Source: Branchipolynoe longqiensis | Taxonomy: Eukaryota; Annelida; Polychaeta; Phyllodocida; Polynoidae | Reading direction: 5' to 3' | Length of the DNA stretch: 64,000 nucleotides | Assembly: GCA_030323885.1 (NCBI GenBank) | Contig: CM059190.1 | Span: 82,328,709 to 82,392,708, forward strand | Shown here: in pieces, positions 54,145-64,000 of the stretch | How the letters are laid out: each line of letters begins with the position of its first letter | Position numbering within the stretch: the first letter of the stretch is position 1 | Position numbers and translations under genes: made by a program | Notes under the pieces: model-generated | Seen by the model: the letters and a program-made list of their open reading frames with translations, nothing else | The model's database searches: none | What the model was told of the DNA's origin: nothing

Positions 54145-54790
54145 TTGCATATGCCGGACATTCATTATAATATTCATGTACACACAATGTCATGATATGC
54201 ATTGGAAAACAAAGACAAGATCAATTAAAAAGGAGATACGGCGGATATCAAAGGTTAAGATACACAACTGTGGAGCAATGGTTCCGATGATATTTCACAT
54301 CAATCTAGGAGCTTTCCATAAAACTCATCCGGATTTTATTCAAGTATATCATGGACAGGAACCTTTGCATTAGATAGTCATCTTTACTTTACTTTTGCAA
54401 TTCCTGGTAGCTAATTTCAAACTTAAATCTAATTTCTTGTGTGCGCTATATCAAAATAGCAAAGAAAAATGATGCAGTAATTGATGGATCATAATTATTT
54501 GGTTGTGGTACATAGGAGAACTCATTTTGTTCGCATAGGAACATGCAAAGTGGCAGCAGCTGATCAAACAAACCTCATGTTTCTTTACATTAATTAGATC
54601 ATTATGAAATATCATCACATCATTATTGCAGTAAGTGGATATTACTGAATTGCTTAAATTGCATGCATAATATTTTCAGAGGAGGTCAAGTTAAATTCCT
54701 TGACAAAGTCGTTATGTGTCAATGGAAAGCAATTGAGTGCCAGTGTAGATAGGAGCTGAAGCTCACAGCAAATTAAATAGATTCACAGCA
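54145..54790. other. Intronic sequence without recognisable features
   Basis: Nothing recognised. Confidence 0.5.
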
Positions 54791-54793
54791 TTA

Positions 54794-55515
54794 TACCCCT
54801 GTCACACTATGACGTAACGAGCCAACGTGAGCCTGACGTGATCACTTTTCGTCATTACGTTGCCGTACTTTTGTTTACGTTATGATGACGTCAGAATGAT
54901 GTTAGACTGACGTCGAGCTACGTCATGTTACGTCGTGTTACGTCGGCGCACATCAAGGTTTTGAACCTGTTCAAAACTTTCGACGTGATGCTAACGTAAG
55001 GGTTTACCTTCGCCATACGTTCTGTACACGTTCGGCGAACCTCAATGACATTAAACGGACGTTAGTCAAACGTTCCTCACTACGTTCCACTACGCTCCAC
55101 TCGTTGACCCACATTACAGCCGGTGGAAACGTCCATGCGGCGTAATGGGAACATCAGGACAACATCAGGAGAACGTCAGGAGAACGTCAGGAGAACGTCA
55201 GGAGAACGTCAGGAGAACGTCAGGAGAACGTACGTTCAGCATTTCGCCAACGTTTAATGACGTAAGTAACGTAAGGTAATGTAAAGCAACGTAGTTCTGG
55301 CAATGGAATAATGTACATAACGTTCTCTGAGCGTAATTAAGTTGTCCTCTCTCGTTGAATGACGCCATCACTACGCTTTACCGCCGTTACTCTCTCGTCC
55401 ACTACGCTGCATTCACGTTCAACTTGTGCCCAAATTTGCATACTACGCCGAGAAGTTCAACGTTCTTCACGTTCTCCCTATGCTGACGTCATTACGTCAT
55501 AGTGTGACAGGGCCA
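54794..55515. mobile_element. Foldback element, ACGT-word family, copy 3
   Basis: TACCCCTGTCACACTATGAC at left and GTCATAGTGTGACAGGGCCA at right, with perfect TTA duplications (54791-54793, 55516-55518). It contains about six tandem GGAGAACGTCA units, more than the other copies. Confidence 0.85.
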
Positions 55516-55989
55516 TTAGAATCTTGCATTGGTTATGTTGGCCTGCTAACATGATGAATTCGCCAACGAGACACCGGGTGGCGCAATAGGCGGGTGAGGG
55601 GAGTTGTACCAATACGCTCAGTTCATGTCTGGAGCTGGAGCCGGTCACAGCTGGCCTTATACGCAGGGTGTTTTAGAATCGAGCTTATTCGTTGACTGAA
55701 CATTGTTATGGCCTGCAGGTTAACTGATAGTAAACCTGTTGCATATGTGGTGACCTTTGTTGGAATCTACGAGTATTGATTAGTTAAGAAGGCCCTGTCG
55801 CCGAATCGAATATCCAAGATTGATCGCTTCACTGAAGTTGCCTAATTTGGCCGGTATAAAAAAAATCTGTTTCCAAACTTAAATATATCCATGTCTTGTC
55901 TTGGTGTCTCGGCAAGTGAATTAAAAAGACACCCACACACAGTCTTTAGAGGTTCTCGCCAGTATTACACTGACAACCACGTACATACA

Positions 55990-56500
55990 CCAGTGCTTAC
56001 GACTGTAGTGGTCTGCACTGACCTCTCAGGCAAGTAACCACATAGACAGGTAGGCGTGGGGAGTGTCTTGATATCAGGGAGCCTAGGTGGTGTAATGGTT
56101 AGCACACTGGCCCGGAATGCAAAGAGATGTGGGTTCGAGTCCCGCTCTAGGCACAATAATTCCCATTTTCATCACCCCCACGACACTGGTGCCGTGACCA
56201 GGATCCTGTACAAGCTTTGCGCTGTATGGTTGTTGAACCTACCCTGTGTATGTATGTGTTAGTGCATTGCCTGTTTGTATGTAATTGTAAGCATTACAAG
56301 ACTTACAATTCCAGGGGGACGAGTGTAGTGGTCTGCACTGACCTCTCAGGCAAGTAACCACATAGACAGGTAGGCGTGGGGAGTGTCTTGATATCAGGGA
56401 GCCTAGGTGGTGTAATGGTTAGCACACCGGCCCGGAATGCAAAGAGATGTGGGTTCGAGTCCCGCTCTAGGCACAATAATTCCCATTTTCATCACCCCCA
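55990..56500 (+). mobile_element. tRNA-derived SINE (family 3), partial tandem duplication
   Basis: GCCTAGGTGGTGTAATGGTT (box A region) and GGTTCGAGTCCC (box B) occur at about 56083-56155 and again at about 56403-56475, about 321 bp apart. The whole preceding stretch TGTAGTGGTCTGCACTGACC is repeated too. The anticodon arm does not fold, so these are SINE heads and not tRNA genes. Confidence 0.75.
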
Positions 56501-57600
56501 CGACACGACCATAAAGGAGTGACAATTGTGTCAATGCATGGTATATTATTTGAAATGTGGATAGTATAGTTGAGAGCCCAGAAATGGATGCAGCAGTAAT
56601 TAACTTAAGCAATAATCATAATTAAATAAAGCAGGAAAATTGAATAAAGTAAGCAATGAACGTGAATATTTAACATAGCCTCAAACTCCATAGCATAGCT
56701 CACCAAGAAAGGAAAGGGTGTTTATTGTTCAAAACACAACATTCTATACATATCACCTAGTGGAATAGCTAACTATAAATTAATATGTATGTATATATAT
56801 ATATGTGTATATGTATATGTATATAAAGAGGTCAGGCGCAAATTCCCATAAACATGAATGCAAAAATTGACTTAAAATTGTGTTTAATTACCTGAAGGCA
56901 ATTTTAATTCCATGTTGCTTGTAAAGAAATCTTTATGGAGCAATGAACCAACAAATAGGAATGCAAAAAAAAAAACTGTTTGACGGTTTGACTCCAATGT
57001 TTACCTCAATATTCAGATTGACATTTATGGTGGTATTGATATATATATGTATATTTATATACGTATTCACCATGTATGTATTTGTGTGTACATATATGTA
57101 TATTTATATATACATATATAAATATATATATATACCATGAAATCTTTGGAACATCAAAATGGTTGCTCTTTTCAAATTCAGCCAAATAGTTTCAAAATTG
57201 AAAGGCTCTCTTTTAAGCATATCATTCATTTAGCACGAGAGTACCAGAGACTTGGAGAATAATATCCAGACAGGGCACAAGCAGAACCAGTTAGATTTGA
57301 CACCTGTGGGTTTACAACAAAAGAATTCTAGTAATTACAGATCTGGTATAAAACAAATATTAACAAATTTGAAATTAGTGTATTGTCATAAAATCCCTAT
57401 ATGTTTAGAATGCCTGTGGTTGTTCACGGAAACGGCGTGTTGATTGAAGCAGAGTGTTTAGTATCTTGTATCCCTAAAGTCAGCTGAATAGGAAATAAAG
57501 AAAATATATGTATAGCGATAGATTAATCATTGTGATTGCCTTGCACAATGCCTACCACTCTAAGCCAATAGTCATAATACCATTTTCCCCAAAGCTTTAT
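56500..57600. other. Intronic AT-rich sequence
   Basis: ATATATGTATAT runs at about 56785-56825 and 57030-57135. No exon seen. Confidence 0.5.
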
Positions 57601-57627
57601 AAGTGTTGTAAAAATGTAGGACCTTAC

Positions 57628-57768
57628 GTGGATGAAAACAAGCTGGCATGCCAGGATTACCAACATTGCTTTGGAAGCAACATTGCAGATTTTCACATTG
57701 TGTTTGAGATGTACCCGTCATCCCACATTTTCGACGGTCTCCTTGTGTGACTGCACAAACTGCGTAAG
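57628..57768 (-). CDS. E2: second trefoil domain (type B)
   Basis: The exon is 141 nt, phase 1 to 1. The acceptor ends TTTGTTTTTAG at 57769, and the donor is CGTAAGGTC. The translation is YAVCAVTQGDRRKCGMTGTS, QTQCENLQCCFQSN, VGNPGMPACFHP, with the six trefoil cysteines. Paired with E4 by size and flanks. Confidence 0.9.
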
Positions 57769-58593
57769 CTAAAAACAAACCAAATACCTTACCTTTCAGG
57801 GGTACAGTTTATTTATTAATGGATAAAACTAGATATTTATCAATTATATCAAGTTTGTCTTCCTCATGACATTTATTCTCAATAAGGGTCAAATTAGGAA
57901 TTTATGTGTTACACTAGAATTTTTCCTAACAAACCAACATTTATATACCGCTTGCCTAGCTGCAACTGAACATTAAAACTTACTACAAGTTTACCAACTG
58001 AATACAGAAGATAACTTCTGCTTACATTCTAAATACTATGTAAATACTCACATTGATCTGACTAATATTGATCTGGTTATATGACACTACTGTACCATAT
58101 TGTTATGGAACTTTGGGTTTCAGAATTTCATTGTGTTACATGGTGCAAATTGTCTATTCAACAGGTATTGTACACCTTATTCTATATACCTTTTGTGTAA
58201 ATAACACTGAATTGACAAATGGCTGGAAGACCAGTGCTTCGGCACTGACAAAAGACTTATTCAGCGGAATAAACATATTTACCAACAACAACAAAAAAAA
58301 AAAATGTGTTCTTTTTCTTGATTCATGGCTGTTTTGTTTATTTTATATTAAAATGTAGAAAGCAATTCTAATTTCTTAATTGAACTGCTACTTTTGTTAG
58401 GCAATCCCAAAATGTTGGCAGGGATCATCGAGGATTCATTGAAATGGCACTATAATAAATATCTCAATGTACTTAGACTGTTATATTTAGCAAAGGAGCT
58501 CTTTACATGTCTTTAATGTACAGATCGTATATCCATCTCTTTATGTAAGCTCACTAGACACATTTATTGCGCATGAGTATGAGGCAGCCTTAC
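57769..58593. other. Intron E1-E2
   Basis: About 0.8 kb, AT-rich, similar in length to the E3-E4 intron. No repeat element recognised. Confidence 0.6.
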
Positions 58594-58722
58594 ATTTAGG
58601 GAAACACCACTTGACGCCCGAAATGGAGTTGTCGAAGCAGCAGTTTCTGCCCAAGCACTGCTTCGGGGTAATACCAGGAAATCCACAGTCCGACCTGTCT
58701 GCTGGGTTGCCGACGCACTCAT
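58594..58722 (-). CDS. E1: first trefoil domain in the window (type A)
   Basis: The exon is 129 nt, phase 1 to 1. The acceptor ends GCATATGCTATGTAG at 58723, and the donor is TGTAAGGCT. The translation is [42 protein letters not shown], with six cysteines in trefoil spacing. The intron just before the acceptor (GTCTGGCATATGCTATGTAG) is nearly the same as before E3. A phase-1 start means at least one more exon lies upstream. Confidence 0.9.
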
Positions 58723-58884
58723 CTACATAGCATATGCCAGACATATATATGTATATATCCATGTAGATGTGCACATAAGCTATATTTTTTATCGCACAAC
58801 TCATGGGTGACTTATTAAAAGTAGCGACATTTTTGTTAAATATAAAAATACAGTAGGAGCACTGTGTTGGATTTCTTCATTGGC

Positions 58885-59940
58885 GAATAATTTCCGAATT
58901 GTGGTTGATTCGATGAGGGGAGCCGGGTACCCTCCACGACCCCAGTGGGAAAGACGAACTTCATGACCTAGAAACCTCCCCCCACCCTACCAACCATTCG
59001 GTTTCGCTTGACCGTTGGACACGTTTTCAACTACGTCCCTCGCCTTGCCGCCTCTGAGGGCCCCCGAGCCTTAGCCCTGTGCTTTGGGTCTGCACCGGCG
59101 GGCTCAGAGCACCCAGCGATCTTGGAGGCTCCCCTCGGCATCGACGCAGTCGACTGACTCCCCCCATTGTACCTCATAACCTTGTCAAATAAAATTAACC
59201 TTTCCTCCCATAAGGTCTCCGGCTTCCCTTATTCGAAATGGAGCATAATTTCCGAATTGTGGTTGATTCGATGATGGGAGCCGCGTACCCACCACAACTC
59301 CAGTGGGAAAGACAAACTTCAATACCTAGAAACCTCCCCCCACCCTACCAGCCATTCAGTTTCGCTTGACCGTTGGACACGTTTTCAACTACGTCCCTCG
59401 CCTTGCTGCCTCTGAGGGCCCCCAAGCCTTAGCCCTGTGCTTTGGGTCTGCTCCGGCGGGCTCAGAGCACCCAGCGATCTCGGAGGCTCCCCTCGGCATC
59501 GACGCAGTCGACTGACTCCCCCCATTGTACCTCATAACCTTGTCAAATAAAATTAACCTTTCCTCCCACAAGGTCTCCGGCTTCCCTTATTCGAAATGGA
59601 GCATAATTTCCGAATTGTGGTTGATTCGATGATGGGAGCCGCGTACCCACCACAACTCCAGTGGGAAAGACAAACTTCATGACCTAGAAACCTCCCCCCA
59701 CCCTACCAGCCATTCGAATTTGCTTGGCCGTTGGATACACAACATTTTACCACACCCACCCACCCTCTATTTTAAGGACTACTTCGTAGGGGTCGGCTCC
59801 GGCAGCCTCAGAGAACCCCAGCGATCGCGGAGGCTCCCCTCGACATCGATGATGTCGACTGACTCCCCCTGTTGTACCGCATAACCTTGTCAAATAAAAT
59901 TAACCTTTCCTCCCACAAGGTCTCCGGCTTCCCTTATTCA
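58885..59940. repeat. 358-bp tandem repeat, three copies
   Basis: The landmark TTTCCGAATT starts at 58891, 59249 and 59607, an exact 358-bp period. Copies 1 and 2 are nearly identical; copy 3 is diverged in the middle. Each holds AAATAAAATTAACC (a possible polyadenylation signal) and ends TCCGGCTTCCCTTATTC. Could be a satellite or a tandem of solo LTR-like sequence. Confidence 0.85.
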
Positions 59941-60259
59941 AATCAGGCCTAATACTTGTTGTCAATGAATGTAATGATAATTTTGAATATAAAATTACTA
60001 TTCTGGCTTGACAGCATTACAGGAGGTAGAACATTCAATTACTAGCTGTGTGCAACTACCATAACTTTGTTCCCATTTCCTGCATATATCAACAATGTTA
60101 TAGTGAGATATACTTGTAAATGCATTCTCCCATAGCATGCTTTTCTAGTTGAACAACATGCGAGTAAAGTCAAATTCTCTAATGATATTGCCTTGCGTTA
60201 TATTGGAGTACTTGTTTATCACACATAACAAAGGTAAATTCTCATGATAGCTCTAGTGT

Positions 60260-61775
60260 TATCTTTCTTTCAGTAAGTTCACTTTAACGAGAACCTGTGG
60301 GTAAGGACGCATTAGCAAGAATCTGTCAGTAAGTAAGTTCACTTCAATGAGAACTTGTTGGGTAGGTTCCGTTTAATGAGAACACATGGATAAGTTCACA
60401 TTAATGTAGACCTATGGATAAGTTCATTTTAATGACACATTAACAAGAAGCTGTGGGTAAGTTTACTTTAACGAGAACCTGTTGATAAGTTCCCTTTAAC
60501 GTGAATCCATGGATAAATTCACTTTAATGAGAAGCTGTTGATAAGTTCATTTTAATGAGAATCTGTAGATAAATCACTTTAATGAGAACCTTCCAATAAG
60601 TTCACTTTAATCAGAACATGTTGACAAGTTCACATTAATAAGAACCTGTTGATAAGTTCACTTTAATGAGAACATGTTGATAAGTTCACTGCAAGGTGAA
60701 TCCATGGGTAAGTTTACTTTAATGAGAACCTTCTGATAAGTTCACTTTAATCAGAACATGTTGATATGGTCACTGAGAACCTGTTTCTAAGTTCACTTCA
60801 ATGAGAGCCTGGTGATAAGTTCACTTTAATGTGAATCCTTGGATAGGTTCACTTTAATGATACCCCATTAATAAGTCCACATTAGTGAGAATCTGTGGAT
60901 AAGTTCACATTATTATGACCTATGACTAGGTTGACCTTAATGAGAACCCTGGGGATATGTTCAATTGAGCAAGAACCTGGGTCGAACTTGACACTAATGA
61001 GAACTTGTTGACAAGTTCACTTTAATGAGAACATGTTGCCAAGTTCACTTTAATGAAAACCCATTGATAAGTACACATTAACGAGAATCCATGGATGAGT
61101 TCACTTTAACCATAGCCTGTTGATAAGTTCACTTTAAGGTGAATCCATGGATAAGTTTACTTTAATTAGAACCTTCTGATAAGTTCAATTTCGCGAGAAC
61201 CTGGGTCGAACTTCACATTAATGAAAACTTGTTGACAATTTCATTTTAATGAGAACATGTCTGAGAACTTGTGGGTAAGTTCACATTAACGAGAACCTGG
61301 AGATAAGTTCACATTAACGAGAACTTGTGGGTAAGTTCACATTAACGAGAACCTGGAGATACGTTCACATTAATGAGAACCTGTGGATAAGTTCACATTA
61401 ACGAGAAGCTGGAGATAAGTTCACATTAACGAGAACTTGTGGGTAAGTTCACATTAACGAGAACCTGGAGATAATTTCACATTAGCGAGAACTTGTGGGT
61501 AAGTTCACATTAACGAGAACCTGGAGATAAGTTCACATTAACGAGAACTTGTGGGTAAGTTCACATTAACGAAAACCTGGAGACAAGTTCACATTAACGA
61601 GAACTTGTGGATAAGTTCACATTAATGAGAACCTGGGGATGAGTTCAATTTAGCGAGAACTCTGGTCAAAGTTCACTTTACCGAGAACCGATCGATAAGT
61701 ACTCGTTAACGAGAATCCATTGATAAGTTCACATTAACGACAACCTGTGGATAAGTTCACATTAATGAGAACCAT
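60260..61775. repeat. AAGTTCACATTAACGAGAACCTG minisatellite
   Basis: About 50 degenerate units of ~28-29 bp (ATAAGTTCAC, TTAACGAGAAC, CTGTGG). The first kilobase is diverged. About 61265-61640 is homogenised as a two-unit repeat alternating CTGGAGATAAG and TTGTGGGTAAG. Confidence 0.9.
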
Positions 61776-61859
61776 ATAGTTTTGGGGTGTTTTTTTGTAC
61801 AGATGGTGTCACTCACTCTCCAAGCACTGCTTTGCTCTTTGCAATAAATCACCCAATTA

Positions 61860-62056
61860 CAGTAAAACCTCTCTAAATCGACCGACCATGGGACTGACTT
61901 TAAATGGTCCATTTCGCAAGGTAGTTGGCTTAGGGAGTTTGTTTGTATCGCTACAATGATAAAAATTGGATGTGTGATCCTTTGGGACCCCAATAAAGCG
62001 ATTGATATAGGGTAGCGGTCGATCTGTAGAGGTGGTCAGTTAGAGAGGTCTTACTG
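61860..62056. mobile_element. pogo/Tigger-like MITE
   Basis: CAGTAAAACCTCTCTAAATCG at left and TTAGAGAGGTCTTACTG at right, with TA on both sides. The tip CAGT-x-x-AACCTCT is the known TIR of pogo/Tigger elements. 197 bp, no transposase. Confidence 0.8.
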
Positions 62057-62064
62057 TAGTGGTA

Positions 62065-62660
62065 ATATCAGGGATGAGAATCGCCGTCATAATTTTTCTT
62101 TTTGGTTAAAGCAAGCACAAACGCAAAACTCTGACTTCTGGTAAATTTGACAATGCTGGGAACATATGGGGAATGACACACATATGCCTAAGAACAAAAT
62201 CGGAAATCCGCCCAGAAATTGTAAATTTCTCATCGCTGTGAAACAACATAGTATTCAGTAAACTAACATGAACCTCATACAAGTGGTGGTTTAGCGCGGT
62301 ATCACACTGCATAACCATAGCAAGGAATCTTTGTTTGCGGTAGCAGATAAATGCTTGGAATGGATGAGTGCCGAAGGCGCAACACACTATGGGGGTTTAG
62401 GTGTATGCTTCCTACCCTCAGTAATTTATTTTAACCTAGAGGCCTTGAGATGCTATTTCCAGCCATTTCAGGGAGGTTACATGCTGAGGTCTTTTTTTTG
62501 GTGATTTTCTTCTTTTTTTGGGCGGTGATATGGTGGCTGCTCCCCTTTCTCCCATCCCACCCCCACTAGCTACGCCCCTGCACTGGAGTGTGATAACCAG
62601 TTTGTATCAGATACCGATGTCACACAAGCAAGTGGTCTCATACTTATACTATCTCGGTAT
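62065..62660. other. Sequence without recognisable features
   Basis: No exon or repeat recognised. Confidence 0.5.
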
Positions 62661-62667
62661 CTAAAAA

Positions 62668-62912
62668 TGACTTTAAAATTGATACTTGTCGCTTCCTAGC
62701 CAGGCGCTCGGCATTATTAGGATAGGGCAAGGACTGGTGTGCTCAGTGTCAGGATAATGTGACTGAGTGGGATATCAGGTCATGGTGCCGGCGGCCTGTT
62801 TTCCCAGTGGGACAGCACTATAAAGTCGCCATGAGTGCGCACTGTCACAAGTCGGTACCCATCCTGATATGACCTTAGATGTTGCTAGGACGTAAAAGAA
62901 CAACAAACAAAC
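62668..62912 (+). mobile_element. 5'-truncated family-1 SINE
   Basis: Starts AAATTGATACTTGTCGC and runs to AACAACAAACAAACGG. A foldback element begins a few bases later. Confidence 0.85.
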
Positions 62913-62921
62913 GGTATCTAA

Positions 62922-63198
62922 AGCCTCAGTCACACCACGGGTTGCGACCACTTTGGACCTAAGAACCCACATCCTTGTGACCAACTTGTGATTTCCATGC
63001 GACCAAAGCAATGGTCGTCAACATCCGGGTGACCATTTTGATTGCAAGGAGATTTTTAGTGCAGTTGCGGCAATCTCCTTGCGACCACTGAAGACCACTT
63101 TGTGACCACTTGCGACCATTTTGCAAACTCTGTGACCACTTGTGTTTGTGGTTGCAATGTGGTCGCAAGCAGTCGCAAGCAGTAGTGTGACTGGGGTA
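62922..63198. mobile_element. Foldback element, GCGACCACTT-word family
   Basis: AGCCTCAGTCACACCACGGG at left and AGTAGTGTGACTGGGGTA at right, with perfect TAA duplications (62919-62921, 63199-63201). The interior repeats TTGCGACCACTT words. Confidence 0.85.
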
Positions 63199-63679
63199 TA
63201 AGCAGATGGTTAGTTTCTAAATCTAAGATTGGCAGAATAGCACATTGATGGGTGCTAAGTGACTTAGAACTAACAAACCATTTCTGCTGAGCATGCGCAG
63301 TAGGTTGAAACTTGGTCTAAAGGTCAACTTCAAAAGATCGCTTAGAGTTAGAATGCCCATTGAATGAGCACTGAATTCTATATGTTGAATGACCATAATT
63401 AAAGCATAGATAAAGTAAATAGATACGTCAACCAATGTATAGTGATGCCATAGTTTCTTGAGCAGCAATCTAAAGTTGGGAAGCAACTAAAATAGCAACT
63501 CTAGCTATATATATAATTTGGGAAGATTAAGATGAAGTGGAACCAAGATATATTAGAATGGAAACATTTGAGAGATTTCCTAAGGGACATAACTCTTTTT
63601 TCTTTGTAATAAATGCTTTCATTTGCTTCGTGCATTGATTTTTCTTCATGACATTTTTGTAGCGAGAAAGAAATAGAAG

Positions 63680-64000
63680 TCTAAGTTAAATCTCCGTCTG
63701 GGTTTTGATATAGATGAGGTTGCCATTTGGATCTAAGTAAGTCTACTTTTTGATCTAGATAGGTTTAGATTTGGAGCTAGACCAATCTTAATTGGGATCG
63801 AGAAAAATATGGCTTTTTCATCTAGGTATATCATGATTTGAATTTAGAATAGTCTTCATTTGGTCCTATATAACTTTGACATTAAGATCTAAGAGCATGA
63901 TGATTTGGATTTATATGAGTATGGCCAGTAGTTCCATATATGTCTGGATTTGGATCTAGATCCGTCTGGATTTGGGTCTGGATGGTTATTAGGTATTTAA
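63680..64000. repeat. Degenerate GGATCTAGAT words
   Basis: TTTGGATCTAGA, TTTGATCTAGATAGG and GTCTGGATTTGGATCTAGAT recur at irregular ~25-30-bp steps. The 63200-63680 stretch before it shows nothing. Confidence 0.6.

Larger units (their letters stand above)
11..58722 (-). other. Multi-exon gene for a mosaic extracellular protein (partial, 16 exons seen)
   Basis: Sixteen exons on the minus strand join in a single reading frame. Each acceptor is AG and each donor is GT, and all 15 junction phases agree, which is the main evidence that they form one gene. The domain order is trefoil x5, vWA (MIDAS-like DTTGS), beta module 1, PAN/apple-like, beta module 2 and laminin-G-like. All modules begin and end on phase-1 introns. 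No start methionine, signal peptide or stop codon is visible, so the gene extends beyond the recognised exons on both sides. Paired cysteines and the domain types imply a secreted or surface protein with adhesive or carbohydrate-binding roles; this is inference from the families. The exact combination is one I do not recognise. Introns range from about 0.5 to 16.5 kb. Confidence 0.8.

Noticed and set aside
56083..56475. Two functional tRNA genes
   Set aside because: Box A and box B are present, but the anticodon arm does not pair and both copies are inside a duplicated SINE.

Overview
This is animal nuclear DNA. Coding sequence is split into short exons with GT/AG borders, and the rest is packed with tRNA-derived SINEs, LINE fragments, foldback DNA elements, minisatellites and AT microsatellites. 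The mix of trefoil, von Willebrand A, PAN/apple and laminin-G-like modules in one protein, together with a DIRS-order tyrosine-recombinase retrotransposon, suggests a marine invertebrate. A lancelet-like animal is my guess, with low confidence.

One gene explains all the host coding sequence I can support. It lies on the minus strand from about 58722 down to 11 and runs off both sides of the recognisable part. I see 16 exons, named E1-E16 in transcription order, totalling 3141 nt (1047 codons). Reading phase agrees at all 15 junctions. The order is five trefoil domains (E1-E5), a vWA domain (E6-E8), a beta-rich module (E9-E10), a PAN/apple-like domain (E11-E12), a second beta-rich module (E13-E14) and a laminin-G/concanavalin-like domain (E15-E16). 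Every module is bounded by phase-1 introns, the signature of exon shuffling. The product is probably a secreted or cell-surface mosaic protein. Its function is unknown.

Layout: 1-3.3 kb holds E16 and E15 separated by minisatellites. 3.3-20.8 kb holds E14-E7 with introns full of SINEs, DNA elements and two arrays that copy exon/intron junctions. 21.2-26.4 kb is a decayed gag-RT-RNase H-tyrosine recombinase retroelement, antisense to the gene, inside the intron between E6 and E7. 26.7-36.4 kb holds E6, a nested DNA element, two polypurine tracts and a 75/150-bp higher-order repeat. 36.5-53 kb is E5 and a 16.5-kb intron of repeats. 53-58.7 kb is a duplicated pair of trefoil exons. 58.9-64 kb is upstream or intronic repeat sequence with no exon that I can see.

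The most unusual signals are two. First, several foldback DNA element families have 3-bp TTA/TAA target duplications and interiors built from a few iterated words. Second, two intronic satellites in the same gene have repeat units that contain the 3' end of the neighbouring exon plus its 5' splice site. Boundaries and superfamily names were read by eye. No database search was run.
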